Source: Bdellovibrionales bacterium (GTDB taxonomy: Bacteria > Myxococcota > XYA12-FULL-58-9 > SYDY01). Taken from it: a stretch of DNA of 62,660 nt. The DNA lies in assembly GCA_005801425.1 (NCBI GenBank), contig SYDY01000042.1:1-62660 (forward strand). The letters are read 5' to 3'. The position numbers and the translations under genes were made by a program. The notes under the pieces are model-generated. The model was not told the DNA's origin. It did no database searches and saw only the letters and a program-made list of their open reading frames with translations. Of this stretch, positions 29,032-35,912 are shown piece by piece; position 1 is the stretch's first letter, and each line of letters starts with the position of its first letter.

Positions 29032-30302
29032 TGATGTACAAAGCGGTTAAAGGCATGAACGACGTTTTGCCTGGTGCGGGTGAAGCGTTTCTTGAGAGCG
29101 CGCTTTGGGAACATATTGAGCATGTGGCTGCCCGTGTTCTTGGACAATATGGTTATCGGCGCGCGCAGGTTCCTATCGTCGAAGAAACGCAGCTCTTTGC
29201 CCGTGGTCTTGGCGATGCCACCGATATTGTTTCGAAAGAGATGTACACATTTTCGGATCGTGGTGATCGTTCTCTTACGTTACGTCCTGAATGTACCGCG
29301 GGTGTTGTTCGCGCCTACGTGGAGCATGGATATGGGCACAAGGCACCGGTCCAGCGCTGGTGGTACATGGGACCCATGTTTCGTGCTGAACGTCCTCAAA
29401 AAGGGCGCTATCGGCAATTTTATCAAATAGGTGCCGAATTTTTTGGTGTGGCAACACCGGCATCCGATGCGGAAACCATGATTATGTTGCATCGTCTGTG
29501 TACCGAATTGGAACTCGGAGATGTCACCATCAAAATCAATTCCTTGGGTGATCCCGAAAGTCGTGTGGCATATCGTGCGGCACTTCTTGATTATCTTCGT
29601 CCAAAGGCCAAGCAATTGTGCGAAAGCTGTCAAAGTCGCATGGAAACAAATCCATTGCGTACACTTGATTGCAAGCGCCCAGAATGCAAATCGGTCATGA
29701 CTTTGGCGCCTGATGTGGCAGACAGTCTGAGCCTGGCAGCAATCACGCATTTCAAAGAAGTAGAAGCACTTCTTGCGGGTGCAGGTGTCCCTTGTGTGCG
29801 TGAGCCTCGGTTGGTGCGTGGCCTTGATTATTACACGGGTGTTATTTTTGAATTTTCGACATCGGCCTTGGGGGCGCAAGATGCCATCCTTGGTGGTGGC
29901 CGCTACGATTCATTGGTAGAAGAGCTCGGTGGTCCTTCTACGCCGGCTGTTGGATTTGCTGTCGGTGTGGAGCGACTCGCATTGCTGCTTTCCGCACGTA
30001 CCAAAATATCAAGTCGTCCCGATCTTTATCTCATCCCTTTTCCCGAAGTTGTTGCCGAGTGCATGGCGTTGGCTGAGGATCTTAGGCGAACCCATGGGCT
30101 ACGTGTCGAGGTGGATCTTGCGGGTGGGAAATTGAAAACACAGATGAAGCGGGCCGATCAGTCCGGTGCATTGCATGTGATGGTTTTAGGGGCCGATGAA
30201 ATTGCGAGCAATACAGGCAAGATCAAAGACATGCGCTCAGGCGAGTCTTTGCCTGTGGTTTTGATATCGGATGAAATTGTGTGCATGATCACAAAAGCAT
30301 GA
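29031..30302 (+). CDS. hisS: Histidyl-tRNA synthetase
   Basis: A 423-aa class II aminoacyl-tRNA synthetase that charges tRNA-His. Motif 1 region and TLRPECTAGVVRAYVEHG (83-100) are followed by motif 2, MFRAERPQKGRYRQF (116-130). The HisA signature LVRGLDYYTGVIFEF lies near 260-275, motif 3 is in AVGVERLALLL, and the C-terminal anticodon-binding domain follows. Length is normal. It overlaps lon by one base (TAATG) and the ftsB-like gene by four (ATGA), so the three are probably translated from one message. Two ATG codons stand in tandem at the start. Confidence 0.96.
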   Translation: MMYKAVKGMNDVLPGAGEAFLESALWEHIEHVAARVLGQYGYRRAQVPIVEETQLFARGLGDATDIVSKEMYTFSDRGDRSLTLRPECTAGVVRAYVEHGYGHKAPVQRWWYMGPMFRAERPQKGRYRQFYQIGAEFFGVATPASDAETMIMLHRLCTELELGDVTIKINSLGDPESRVAYRAALLDYLRPKAKQLCESCQSRMETNPLRTLDCKRPECKSVMTLAPDVADSLSLAAITHFKEVEALLAGAGVPCVREPRLVRGLDYYTGVIFEFSTSALGAQDAILGGGRYDSLVEELGGPSTPAVGFAVGVERLALLLSARTKISSRPDLYLIPFPEVVAECMALAEDLRRTHGLRVEVDLAGGKLKTQMKRADQSGALHVMVLGADEIASNTGKIKDMRSGESLPVVLISDEIVCMITKA

Positions 30303-30607
30303 TCCCAAGATTGATTCAAATATTGAAAATCCAACCCCTCCGCGTGTGGATTGCCGTATCGTTGTTTTTTGCTCTGTTGCTCGTGATTTACACGATGTTG
30401 GATCCTGACGCTTGGGCGAGACGCACGCAACTTGAGCAAACTCTCAAACGCACCGATGCGGATGTTAAATCGCTCTCAAATCACGCACAGGAACTCAGCG
30501 ATCAAATCAACGCGGTACGCAATCGCCGTGATGTCCAAGAACGCATCATCCGTGACGAACTCGGCTATATTCGCGATGGCGAAATCATTCTTGAATTTCA
30601 AAAATAA
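30299..30607 (+). CDS. FtsB/DivIC-type septum formation protein
   Basis: A 102-aa bitopic membrane protein: short cytoplasmic start, one membrane helix (about 17-36), then a coiled coil (43-80, TQLEQTLKRTDADVKSLSNH) and the end motif ERIIRDELGYIRDGEIILEF typical of FtsB/DivIC. In the division complex it partners FtsL and FtsQ in the periplasm. The start is the ATG overlapping the hisS stop (ATGA); an earlier in-frame GTG inside hisS is less likely. The family is clear, and whether it is the main division FtsB is inferred. Confidence 0.85.
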   Translation: MIPRLIQILKIQPLRVWIAVSLFFALLLVIYTMLDPDAWARRTQLEQTLKRTDADVKSLSNHAQELSDQINAVRNRRDVQERIIRDELGYIRDGEIILEFQK

Positions 30608-30631
30608 TGTAATCTCCCAGTACCAAATATC

Positions 30632-30671
30632 CGTCATTGCGAGCCCGAGTCATCGGGCGAAGCAACCCAGG
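30632..30671. repeat. Palindromic repeat of the CGTCATTGCGAGC...GAAGCAA type
   Basis: CGTCATTGCGAGC, then a GCCCGA/TCGGGC stem (30643-30658, loop GTCA), then GAAGCAACCC. The flanking TTGC and GCAA extend the pairing. It fills the gap between the ftsB-like gene and the biotinyl-carrier gene and does not look coding. Confidence 0.7.
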
Positions 30672-30717
30672 CCCCATCCTACTTGTTCGATTGCACATTC
30701 TTTGTCAAAATCACTGC

Positions 30718-30939
30718 ATGGCACAATCGATCAAAGCACCTATCACCGGAACCATTTGGAAAGTTCTTGTCAAGTCAGGCGACACGATCTCCGAAGGGGA
30801 GACCCTCGCGATCCTTGAATCCATGAAAATGGAGATCCCTATTGAAGCGGAAGACAACATCGTGATTGTGGAAGTCCGCGCTATGGAAGGCGCACTCATT
30901 ACCGAAGGGGATGTTTTATTTGTGATTCAAGCTGCTTGA
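30718..30939 (+). CDS. Stand-alone biotinyl (BCCP-like) carrier domain protein
   Basis: A 73-aa protein that is only a biotinyl/lipoyl fold. It contains ESMKMEI, the classic biotinylation site (K37), flanked by the usual APITGTIWKVLVKSGDTISEGE half and the second half ending EGDVLFVIQ. Such small carriers serve acyl-CoA carboxylases or decarboxylases, but no carboxylase subunit is nearby, so the partner is unknown. No SD is visible before the ATG; a longer in-frame extension upstream would run through the repeat and is not convincing. The last 13 bases overlap the convergent epimerase gene in a palindrome. Confidence 0.82.
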   Translation: MAQSIKAPITGTIWKVLVKSGDTISEGETLAILESMKMEIPIEAEDNIVIVEVRAMEGALITEGDVLFVIQAA

Positions 30940-31868
30940 GAAAAAAAACTTGCGAACGTTTCTCGCAATCCATCCTGCAAGTGAACGTTCGGGCTGAAAT
31001 TAACATCAGCCGCAGCGCGCTTGCTGTTTGAAATGGCAGTACGAATGTCGCCAGGACGTGCTGCAACATGTACAATTCCGGATTTTGCATCTGTATTTTG
31101 TATTAAGCAGTGGGCGAGATCCAAAACAGAAGTCGGCTCACCAGTGCCGATATTGTAGATGCTATGATTCAAGATAGGTGCGCTTGAAAAAAGCGTGCAC
31201 GCCTGTGCCACATCGGATACATGGATAAAATCGCGAACTTGCAAACCATCACCCTCAATAGTCATGGGCGATCCTCGGCCAACAGCACGCACAAAAGCGG
31301 GGATCACAGCGGCATAACCGCCATCAGGATCTTGTCCTGGGCCGTAAACATTAAAAAAGCGTAAACCTACGATGTCTTGTCCAAATTCTTGGCGCATGGC
31401 TTCCGCCCAAAGTTCGTCTATCGCTTTGGTCGCGCCGTAGGCCGATGAAGGCCTATGGGGAAGATCTTCATGAAGATGGGTTGTATTGCGTGTGCCATAG
31501 ATCGCAGCCGATGATGCATAGATCACACGTTGAACGGTCGGTGTTGTGCGGGCCACATGAAAGACTTGGGTCGTGCCATAGACGTTGATGGCATGGGCTA
31601 GAGCAGGATCCTTGCTGCAGGCGGGTACCCCTGAGAGTGCTGCAAGATGCACCACGTAATCGGCATGGACCATGGATTTGGCGAGGAGGGCGTGGTCTTG
31701 AATATCGCCGACGATAAAATTGATATCACGCAGACATGGACCTAGTGCTTCGCGTCGTCCGGTTCGTAGATTATCGAAACCCGTTACAGCGTGCCCTTGT
31801 GCGAGCAAAAATCGGGTCAAGTGGCTTCCTATAAAACCCGCTGCACCCGTAATGAAATACCGCGCCAC
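30927..31868 (-). CDS. NAD-dependent epimerase/dehydratase (UDP-glucose 4-epimerase family)
   Basis: A 313-aa extended SDR enzyme acting on a nucleotide sugar. GAAGFIG (8-14) is the Rossmann loop. ASSAAIYG (118-125) supplies the catalytic Ser, and YGATK (144-148) the Tyr-Lys pair. RFFNVYGPGQDPDGGYAAVIP and YNIGTG are typical of GalE/WbpP-like enzymes. The start is a GTG with AGGAGG five bases before it, giving MARYFITGAAGF; the ATG six codons earlier lies inside that SD region and is less likely. It is 59 bp downstream of exbD on the same strand and convergent with the biotinyl-carrier gene. The exact substrate cannot be read from sequence. Confidence 0.88.
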   Translation of the reverse strand: MARYFITGAAGFIGSHLTRFLLAQGHAVTGFDNLRTGRREALGPCLRDINFIVGDIQDHALLAKSMVHADYVVHLAALSGVPACSKDPALAHAINVYGTTQVFHVARTTPTVQRVIYASSAAIYGTRNTTHLHEDLPHRPSSAYGATKAIDELWAEAMRQEFGQDIVGLRFFNVYGPGQDPDGGYAAVIPAFVRAVGRGSPMTIEGDGLQVRDFIHVSDVAQACTLFSSAPILNHSIYNIGTGEPTSVLDLAHCLIQNTDAKSGIVHVAARPGDIRTAISNSKRAAADVNFSPNVHLQDGLRETFASFFSQAA

Positions 31869-31927
31869 ACACACCTCCTGGTTCATATCTCTGTTATGTT
31901 TTCGCTCAGGTGGCGGCGTGGCGCAAA

Positions 31928-32332
31928 TTACGGGGCTTGTGTGGCGATGGCCAAGTGCTCAAAACCCACGGTACGGGCAATATCCATAATTTTGACTACG
32001 AGCCCATGGCCTGTTTTTTCATCGGCCTGGATGATCACGGTGACATTGGGATGCTGCTTATGATGATCGGTGAGGCTACTGCGTAGCTCGTCATCGCTGA
32101 CTGCACGGCCACCATACATGACTTGGCCTTCGGGCGTGATAGCAATGTGGACGTTGTCCTCATCTTGAATAGTGGGCGTTGCAGAAGCTTTGGGTAAGCT
32201 CACATCAATACCAGCATTTTGACTAAATGATGATGTGATTACAAAAAAGATCAACAGATTAAACACAATATCAATGAGTGGCGTAAGGTTAATTTCCGAT
32301 ATCACTCGGCGATTGCGCGTTCGAAAATCCAT
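31928..32332 (-). CDS. exbD: ExbD/TolR-type proton channel subunit
   Basis: A 134-aa inner-membrane protein with one membrane helix (about 18-36). Its conserved aspartate D21 sits in LTPLIDIVFNLLIFF, the proton-carrying residue of ExbD/TolR. A periplasmic domain follows (VHIAITPEGQVMYGGRAVSD, VIIQADEKTGHG). It works with the ExbB-like protein encoded 3 bp upstream to power an outer-membrane transporter (TonB systems) or envelope maintenance (Tol). Its place behind feoAB argues for the iron-linked TonB role, although no TonB gene is nearby. The assignment ExbD rather than TolR rests on context. Confidence 0.85.
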   Translation of the reverse strand: MDFRTRNRRVISEINLTPLIDIVFNLLIFFVITSSFSQNAGIDVSLPKASATPTIQDEDNVHIAITPEGQVMYGGRAVSDDELRSSLTDHHKQHPNVTVIIQADEKTGHGLVVKIMDIARTVGFEHLAIATQAP

Positions 32333-32335
32333 GGA

Positions 32336-32944
32336 TCAATCCTTGGAAAGTATGTCGATGGTGCGCAGTGAGCGTTCTTGCATTTCAAGAACGAGGCGGT
32401 CGACTTTGGCGAAGAGGTATTTGTACGCGATGAATGCAGGAATGGATACCACAAGACCCACAGCAGTGGTGATCAGTGCTTCCCAAATTCCGTTTGCAAA
32501 CGTACTTGGATCGCCAAGGCCTGTTTCTTCCACTTTTTGAAACACTTTGATCATACCGAGAACTGTTCCAAGAAGCCCAAGAAGTGGTGCAATGGATGCC
32601 ATCGTTCCAATCAATTCCACATGGCGATCAAGCAATGCACTTTCAAGTTTACCAATTTCTAGCACGGCTTCTTTGACCTGTGTACGTGGTTTGTAGGCAT
32701 TGCGCAGGGCTGCTGCCATGATGTTGGCCATGGGGCTTTTGGATTCTTGGCACAATGTGAGCGCTTCATTCACCCGTTGCTCTTTGATCAGAAACTCAAC
32801 GCGTTCAATGAACATCGCGGGCAAAATCTTTTGCGGATGAAGCGACCACAATCTTTCCAAAAAAGCGGCAAGTGCGATAACCGAGCATAAAATGATCGGT
32901 GGAATGATAATGCCGCCTTTTACCAAAATGTCGAAAATGGTCAT
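32336..32944 (-). CDS. exbB: ExbB/TolQ/MotA-family proton channel subunit
   Basis: A 202-aa inner-membrane protein with three membrane helices: one near the start (GIIIPPIILCSVIALAAFL) and a pair around 110-135 and 150-180 (SIAPLLGLLGTVLGMIKVF, ALITTAVGLVVSIPAFIAYK). The GLLGTVxGMI and TTAxGLxVAIPAxIAYN-like motifs are those of MotA/TolQ/ExbB. It forms the channel with the ExbD-like protein. The start has AGGA seven bases upstream. It begins 12 bp after the small Cys-rich gene that follows feoB, so it is likely part of the feo transcript. Confidence 0.88.
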   Translation of the reverse strand: MTIFDILVKGGIIIPPIILCSVIALAAFLERLWSLHPQKILPAMFIERVEFLIKEQRVNEALTLCQESKSPMANIMAAALRNAYKPRTQVKEAVLEIGKLESALLDRHVELIGTMASIAPLLGLLGTVLGMIKVFQKVEETGLGDPSTFANGIWEALITTAVGLVVSIPAFIAYKYLFAKVDRLVLEMQERSLRTIDILSKD

Positions 32945-32956
32945 CAGAAAGTCCTT

Positions 32957-33136
32957 TCAATGCCTGTTGGATCCGCTATTGGCTGCGCCCATGCGTAGCT
33001 GTACAAGTTGTGTATTCTTTTTAGGACATCGCGCGCATTTCTTCGGGGATCGAAACATACGAAACAATGCGATCAGCGACCCACTGACAGCTGCGCAAAC
33101 AATAAGATTATCTAATACGTGCAACGGAATGCCCAT
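32957..33136 (-). CDS. Small FeoB-associated Cys-rich membrane protein
   Basis: A 59-aa protein (ATG at 33136), too short to be seen easily next to feoB. It has one membrane helix (about 9-27, DNLIVCAAVSGSLIALF) followed by a basic CxxC patch, KKCARCPKK, with C34 and C37. This layout, N-out helix then Lys/Cys cluster, is that of the small Cys-rich proteins encoded after feoB (the FeoC-like or FeoB_associated type), which are thought to bind iron or assist FeoB. The gene begins 9 bp after the feoB stop and ends 12 bp before exbB. The call rests on position and layout; conservation was not tested. Confidence 0.65.
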   Translation of the reverse strand: MGIPLHVLDNLIVCAAVSGSLIALFRMFRSPKKCARCPKKNTQLVQLRMGAANSGSNRH

Positions 33137-33144
33137 GGGCGTAC

Positions 33145-35076
33145 CTAAAATCCTATCAATGACCCCACCTGATATACCAGAAAGCTGGCAGTATAGGCGA
33201 GAGTGTTCATGGTGATGATTTGGGCGATTGGCCATCTCCAACTTCCTGTTTCACGGCGTACCGTCGCCACAGTGCTCAGGCATTGCAGGGCGAGCACAAA
33301 AAAGACCATGAGGCTGATGCCTACAAGCGGCGTGAATGCAGATTTCCCTGTTGTGGGATCAATATCGGCACGCAATGCTTTCACCAGGCTGCCATCATCT
33401 TGTCCATTGACCGCATAAATTTGCCCCAAAGCACTTACCAGGACTTCGCGTGCCGCAAACGATGCGACCAATGAGATGCCAATACGCCAATCAAAGCCGA
33501 GAGGCTGGATGACAGGTTCGATGGCATGTCCGAGTTTGCCCGCAAAAGATTGTTCCAATTGGACTTGCGACGCGTGTGTTTCTCCTAAGCGTACGACCTC
33601 TGCGGCGTCCAAACGAGGATACGCCATGAGTGCCCAAAGAACCACCGAGAGGGCAACAATCACCCGGCCTGTTTGGCTCACAAAGATACTGCATCGTTCG
33701 ATCACACTGCGAGTGACCGTTTTTATGTTGGGCATGCGATAGGCAGGCAGCTCCAAAATAAAGGCCTGAGGTGCATCTCGAAGGGCTGTCTTTTTTAATA
33801 CCCATGCAACGCCAATGGCTGCGAAAAAACCCAAAAAATACATGGCGGCAATCAACAGCCCGCCCACGGAAAGCACTCCCCATACTGGTGGCATGTGACT
33901 GAACAATGCTGCGATGATCAATACATACACTGGAAGACGTGCTGAGCAGCTCATGAATGGCGCGACAAAAATAGTCACAAGTCGATCGCGTTTTGATTCG
34001 ATGGTGCGTGCGGCCATAATGCCTGGAATGGCGCAGGCAAAACTGCTGAGCAAAGGTACAAAGGCTTTGCCTTGAAGTCCCACGCGTCGCATGAGGCCGT
34101 CCATGAGAAATGCCGCGCGTGCGAGGTACCCTGATTCTTCGAGCACCGCCATGCCGAAAAATAACATGGCAATTTGCGGGAGAAACACGATCACGTTACC
34201 AACACCGACAAGTACGCCATCGACAAGCAATGCGCGTGTTGAAGAGGGTGGAATGAGCCCATTCGCAAGATCAATCAACCCACCCATCCCTGTTTCAATG
34301 GCGCCAATGATGGGTTCTGACCATGAAAATACAGCTTGAAATAACAAGACCATGACAAACACAAAAAGTGTGAGTCCTCCTACGGGATGAAGCAGGATAT
34401 GATCGATGCGCTCGGTGATATCGACAGATCGAGGTGTGACAGACACGACATGGGCAATCAGTGTATCGATGAATTGATAGCGCGCATCGATCAACGCGTG
34501 AGCAGCAGGGGGACTATTTTTCTGTGCATCTGCAATAGTCGTCATCCCTGCGAAAGCGGGGATCCATGGTAGGTGCGGTTCGCGAACCGCCCTCCGAATC
34601 GCCTCTTGTAATTCTGTAATACCTTCACCGCGCCGTGCGCAAATGGGCACCACGGTTACATCGAGTCGTTTTGCAAGTTGATCAATATCGATATGCATGC
34701 CGTTTGCACGCACCGCGTCCATCATATTGAGTGCGATCACCAAAGGTTGCTTCAAGGCGATCAATTGCATCACGAGATAGAGTCCGCGACTGAGTTGTGT
34801 TCCGTCAACGACGCAAACGATCGCATCGGGCCGTTGCTCTAAATCTCCCGAGAGAATGCGATTGGCGACATCTTCCTCAGGAGATTGTGCCGTTAAGCTG
34901 TAGCATCCAGGTAAATCGACCAGTGTGTAGGGCGTTCCATCGGGCAAGTGCGATGTGCCATGGCGTGATTCAACGGTGACGCCAGGATAATTGCCGATCC
35001 GTGCGCGCTTCCCAGTGAGGGCATTAAACAATGTTGTTTTGCCTGAATTGGGATTGCCTGCGAGCGCTATACGCAT
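33145..35076 (-). CDS. feoB: Ferrous iron transporter FeoB
   Basis: A 643-aa inner-membrane Fe(II) transporter. The cytoplasmic GTPase has G1 GNPNSGKT (7-14), G3 DLPG (54-57) and G4 NMMD (117-120). The membrane part (about 230-640) holds paired gating regions (for example LLSSFACAIPGIMAARTI and FMSCSARLPVYVLIIAA) and about eight to ten helices. The start overlaps the feoA stop as TAATG. Oddity: residues 170-179 (PWIPAFAGMT), between the GTPase and membrane domains, are encoded by a palindromic repeat that keeps the frame. The protein is somewhat short for FeoB (700-770 aa is common) but has all core motifs. Confidence 0.96.
   Translation of the reverse strand: MRIALAGNPNSGKTTLFNALTGKRARIGNYPGVTVESRHGTSHLPDGTPYTLVDLPGCYSLTAQSPEEDVANRILSGDLEQRPDAIVCVVDGTQLSRGLYLVMQLIALKQPLVIALNMMDAVRANGMHIDIDQLAKRLDVTVVPICARRGEGITELQEAIRRAVREPHLPWIPAFAGMTTIADAQKNSPPAAHALIDARYQFIDTLIAHVVSVTPRSVDITERIDHILLHPVGGLTLFVFVMVLLFQAVFSWSEPIIGAIETGMGGLIDLANGLIPPSSTRALLVDGVLVGVGNVIVFLPQIAMLFFGMAVLEESGYLARAAFLMDGLMRRVGLQGKAFVPLLSSFACAIPGIMAARTIESKRDRLVTIFVAPFMSCSARLPVYVLIIAALFSHMPPVWGVLSVGGLLIAAMYFLGFFAAIGVAWVLKKTALRDAPQAFILELPAYRMPNIKTVTRSVIERCSIFVSQTGRVIVALSVVLWALMAYPRLDAAEVVRLGETHASQVQLEQSFAGKLGHAIEPVIQPLGFDWRIGISLVASFAAREVLVSALGQIYAVNGQDDGSLVKALRADIDPTTGKSAFTPLVGISLMVFFVLALQCLSTVATVRRETGSWRWPIAQIITMNTLAYTASFLVYQVGSLIGF
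34541..34592. repeat. Two-hairpin palindromic repeat inserted in frame within feoB
   Basis: GTCATCCCTGCGAAAGCGGG (34541-34560) followed by GATCCATGG, then the perfect palindrome GCGGTTCGCGAACCGC (34575-34590). The same two-part layout is seen at 41630-41670. On the coding strand it is read as PWIPAFAGMT and flanking residues. Confidence 0.8.
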
Positions 35077-35336
35077 TACGCGGCTCGGGTGGATTGAATG
35101 AAAACATGCCGAGCATCGTCAGCACGCATCAGCAATTGTGTTCCCCGTACTGAAAATTGCATGGGGCATCCTCCGGGGCCACACCGTACAAGGCGTATCT
35201 CGGTGCCAGGGGTAAAGCCCATCTCTCGGAGGCGATTGCCGGTGTTGGTGGACTCCGCTGTTTGGGCGATAATCGCCGACTGCCCTACACCAAGTTCGGC
35301 AAGATATCGGATCGTGTTGTGGCAGGTATGGGTCAT
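35076..35336 (-). CDS. feoA: Ferrous iron transport protein FeoA
   Basis: An 86-aa SH3-fold cytoplasmic partner of FeoB. Typical phrases are NRLREMGFTPGTEIRLVR, then GCPMQFSVRGTQLLMRADDA. The start is the ATG at 35336 with AAAGG eight bases upstream; longer in-frame extensions would start inside or beyond the Fur box and are rejected. It is first in the minus-strand operon feoA-feoB-(Cys-rich)-exbB-exbD. A histidine/cysteine pair near the N-terminus (MTHTCH) is unusual but not diagnostic. Confidence 0.93.
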   Translation of the reverse strand: MTHTCHNTIRYLAELGVGQSAIIAQTAESTNTGNRLREMGFTPGTEIRLVRCGPGGCPMQFSVRGTQLLMRADDARHVFIQSTRAA

Positions 35337-35357
35337 CAAACAACCTTTAATCGTTAT

Positions 35358-35376
35358 GATAACGATTCTCATTCTC
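35358..35376 (-). promoter_or_regulatory. Fur box in the feo-suf divergent region
   Basis: On the minus strand the sequence is GAGAATGAGAATCGTTATC, which matches the 19-bp Fur consensus GATAATGATAATCATTATC at 16 of 19 positions. It is 22 bp upstream of the feoA start and about 29 bp upstream of the -35 element of the rrf2-suf promoter. Iron-dependent repression of feo is therefore expected; an effect on suf is possible. Confidence 0.82.
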
Positions 35377-35405
35377 GGGGTCAATCAAGCAATAAAATAT
35401 GCGCA

Positions 35406-35434
35406 TTGACATCAGTAAATCCACGACTTATTTA
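35406..35434 (+). promoter_or_regulatory. Sigma70-like promoter of the rrf2-suf operon
   Basis: A perfect TTGACA (35406-35411), a 17-bp spacer and TATTTA (35429-35434, 4 of 6 to the -10 consensus), inside an A/T-rich tract. It lies 40 bp before the rrf2 ATG, leaving a leader of about 30 nt. Promoter function is inferred from spacing and position. Confidence 0.5.
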
Positions 35435-35474
35435 TATAGAACAAATTCAGTCCTATTGCTGCAGGTACCCAACC

Positions 35475-35912
35475 ATGATCCGCATGTCCAAATTGGCCGA
35501 TTACGGCGTTGTGATCATGGCTACCATGGCCCGAGAGCGTCAGCCTTTGGACGCTACAGTGAATGCCCGCGATCTGTCAGAAAAAGCCCACATACCCTTA
35601 CCCACTGTTGGTAAAATACTTAAGGCATTGTGCCGGGGTGGCTTGCTTGTGTCGCATAGGGGTCCTCGGGGTGGATATGCCCTTGCGCGTTTGGCATCGG
35701 AAATCACAGTTCTCGATATTATTTCCATTCTCGATGGCCCTGTAGGGCTCACTGACTGCACTGTTGCACCCCTAGGCGCGTGTGAGATGGAGGCGACATG
35801 TCCTGTTCGCAGTCCTTGGCATATGATCAATCGCAGGGTGCTCGATGCGCTGCGTGGTCTGACATTGCATGAGATGATAGATTCCACCAATATTTTGGAT
35901 AAAAGACCATGA
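35475..35912 (+). CDS. Rrf2-family (IscR-like) SUF regulator
   Basis: A 145-aa winged-helix repressor of the Rrf2 family, of the type encoded at the head of suf operons. The N-terminal HTH is [20 protein letters not shown], the recognition region is [18 protein letters not shown], and the wing is [13 protein letters not shown]. Three cysteines C95, C103, C109 (C-x7-C-x5-C) are in position to hold a [2Fe-2S] cluster as in IscR, where the first gap is five rather than seven. So it probably senses Fe-S status and controls this operon. It overlaps sufB by four bases. A much longer upstream extension in frame runs through the feoA region and is not real. Confidence 0.9.
   Translation: MIRMSKLADYGVVIMATMARERQPLDATVNARDLSEKAHIPLPTVGKILKALCRGGLLVSHRGPRGGYALARLASEITVLDIISILDGPVGLTDCTVAPLGACEMEATCPVRSPWHMINRRVLDALRGLTLHEMIDSTNILDKRP

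Noticed and set aside
30632-30671. A possible CRISPR repeat or small RNA at the CGTCATTGCGAGC element
   Set aside because: There is only one copy in the gap with no spacer array. The form is that of a dispersed palindromic repeat.
31869-31886. ATG at 31886 as the epimerase start
   Set aside because: It lies upstream of an excellent AGGAGG that sits five bases before the GTG at 31868, and the Rossmann strand begins directly after the GTG.
35157-35474. A long in-frame extension of the Rrf2 gene upstream of 35475
   Set aside because: It runs through feoA and the Fur box on the opposite strand, and the peptide has no family match before [11 protein letters not shown]. The ATG at 35475 fits the Rrf2 family start.
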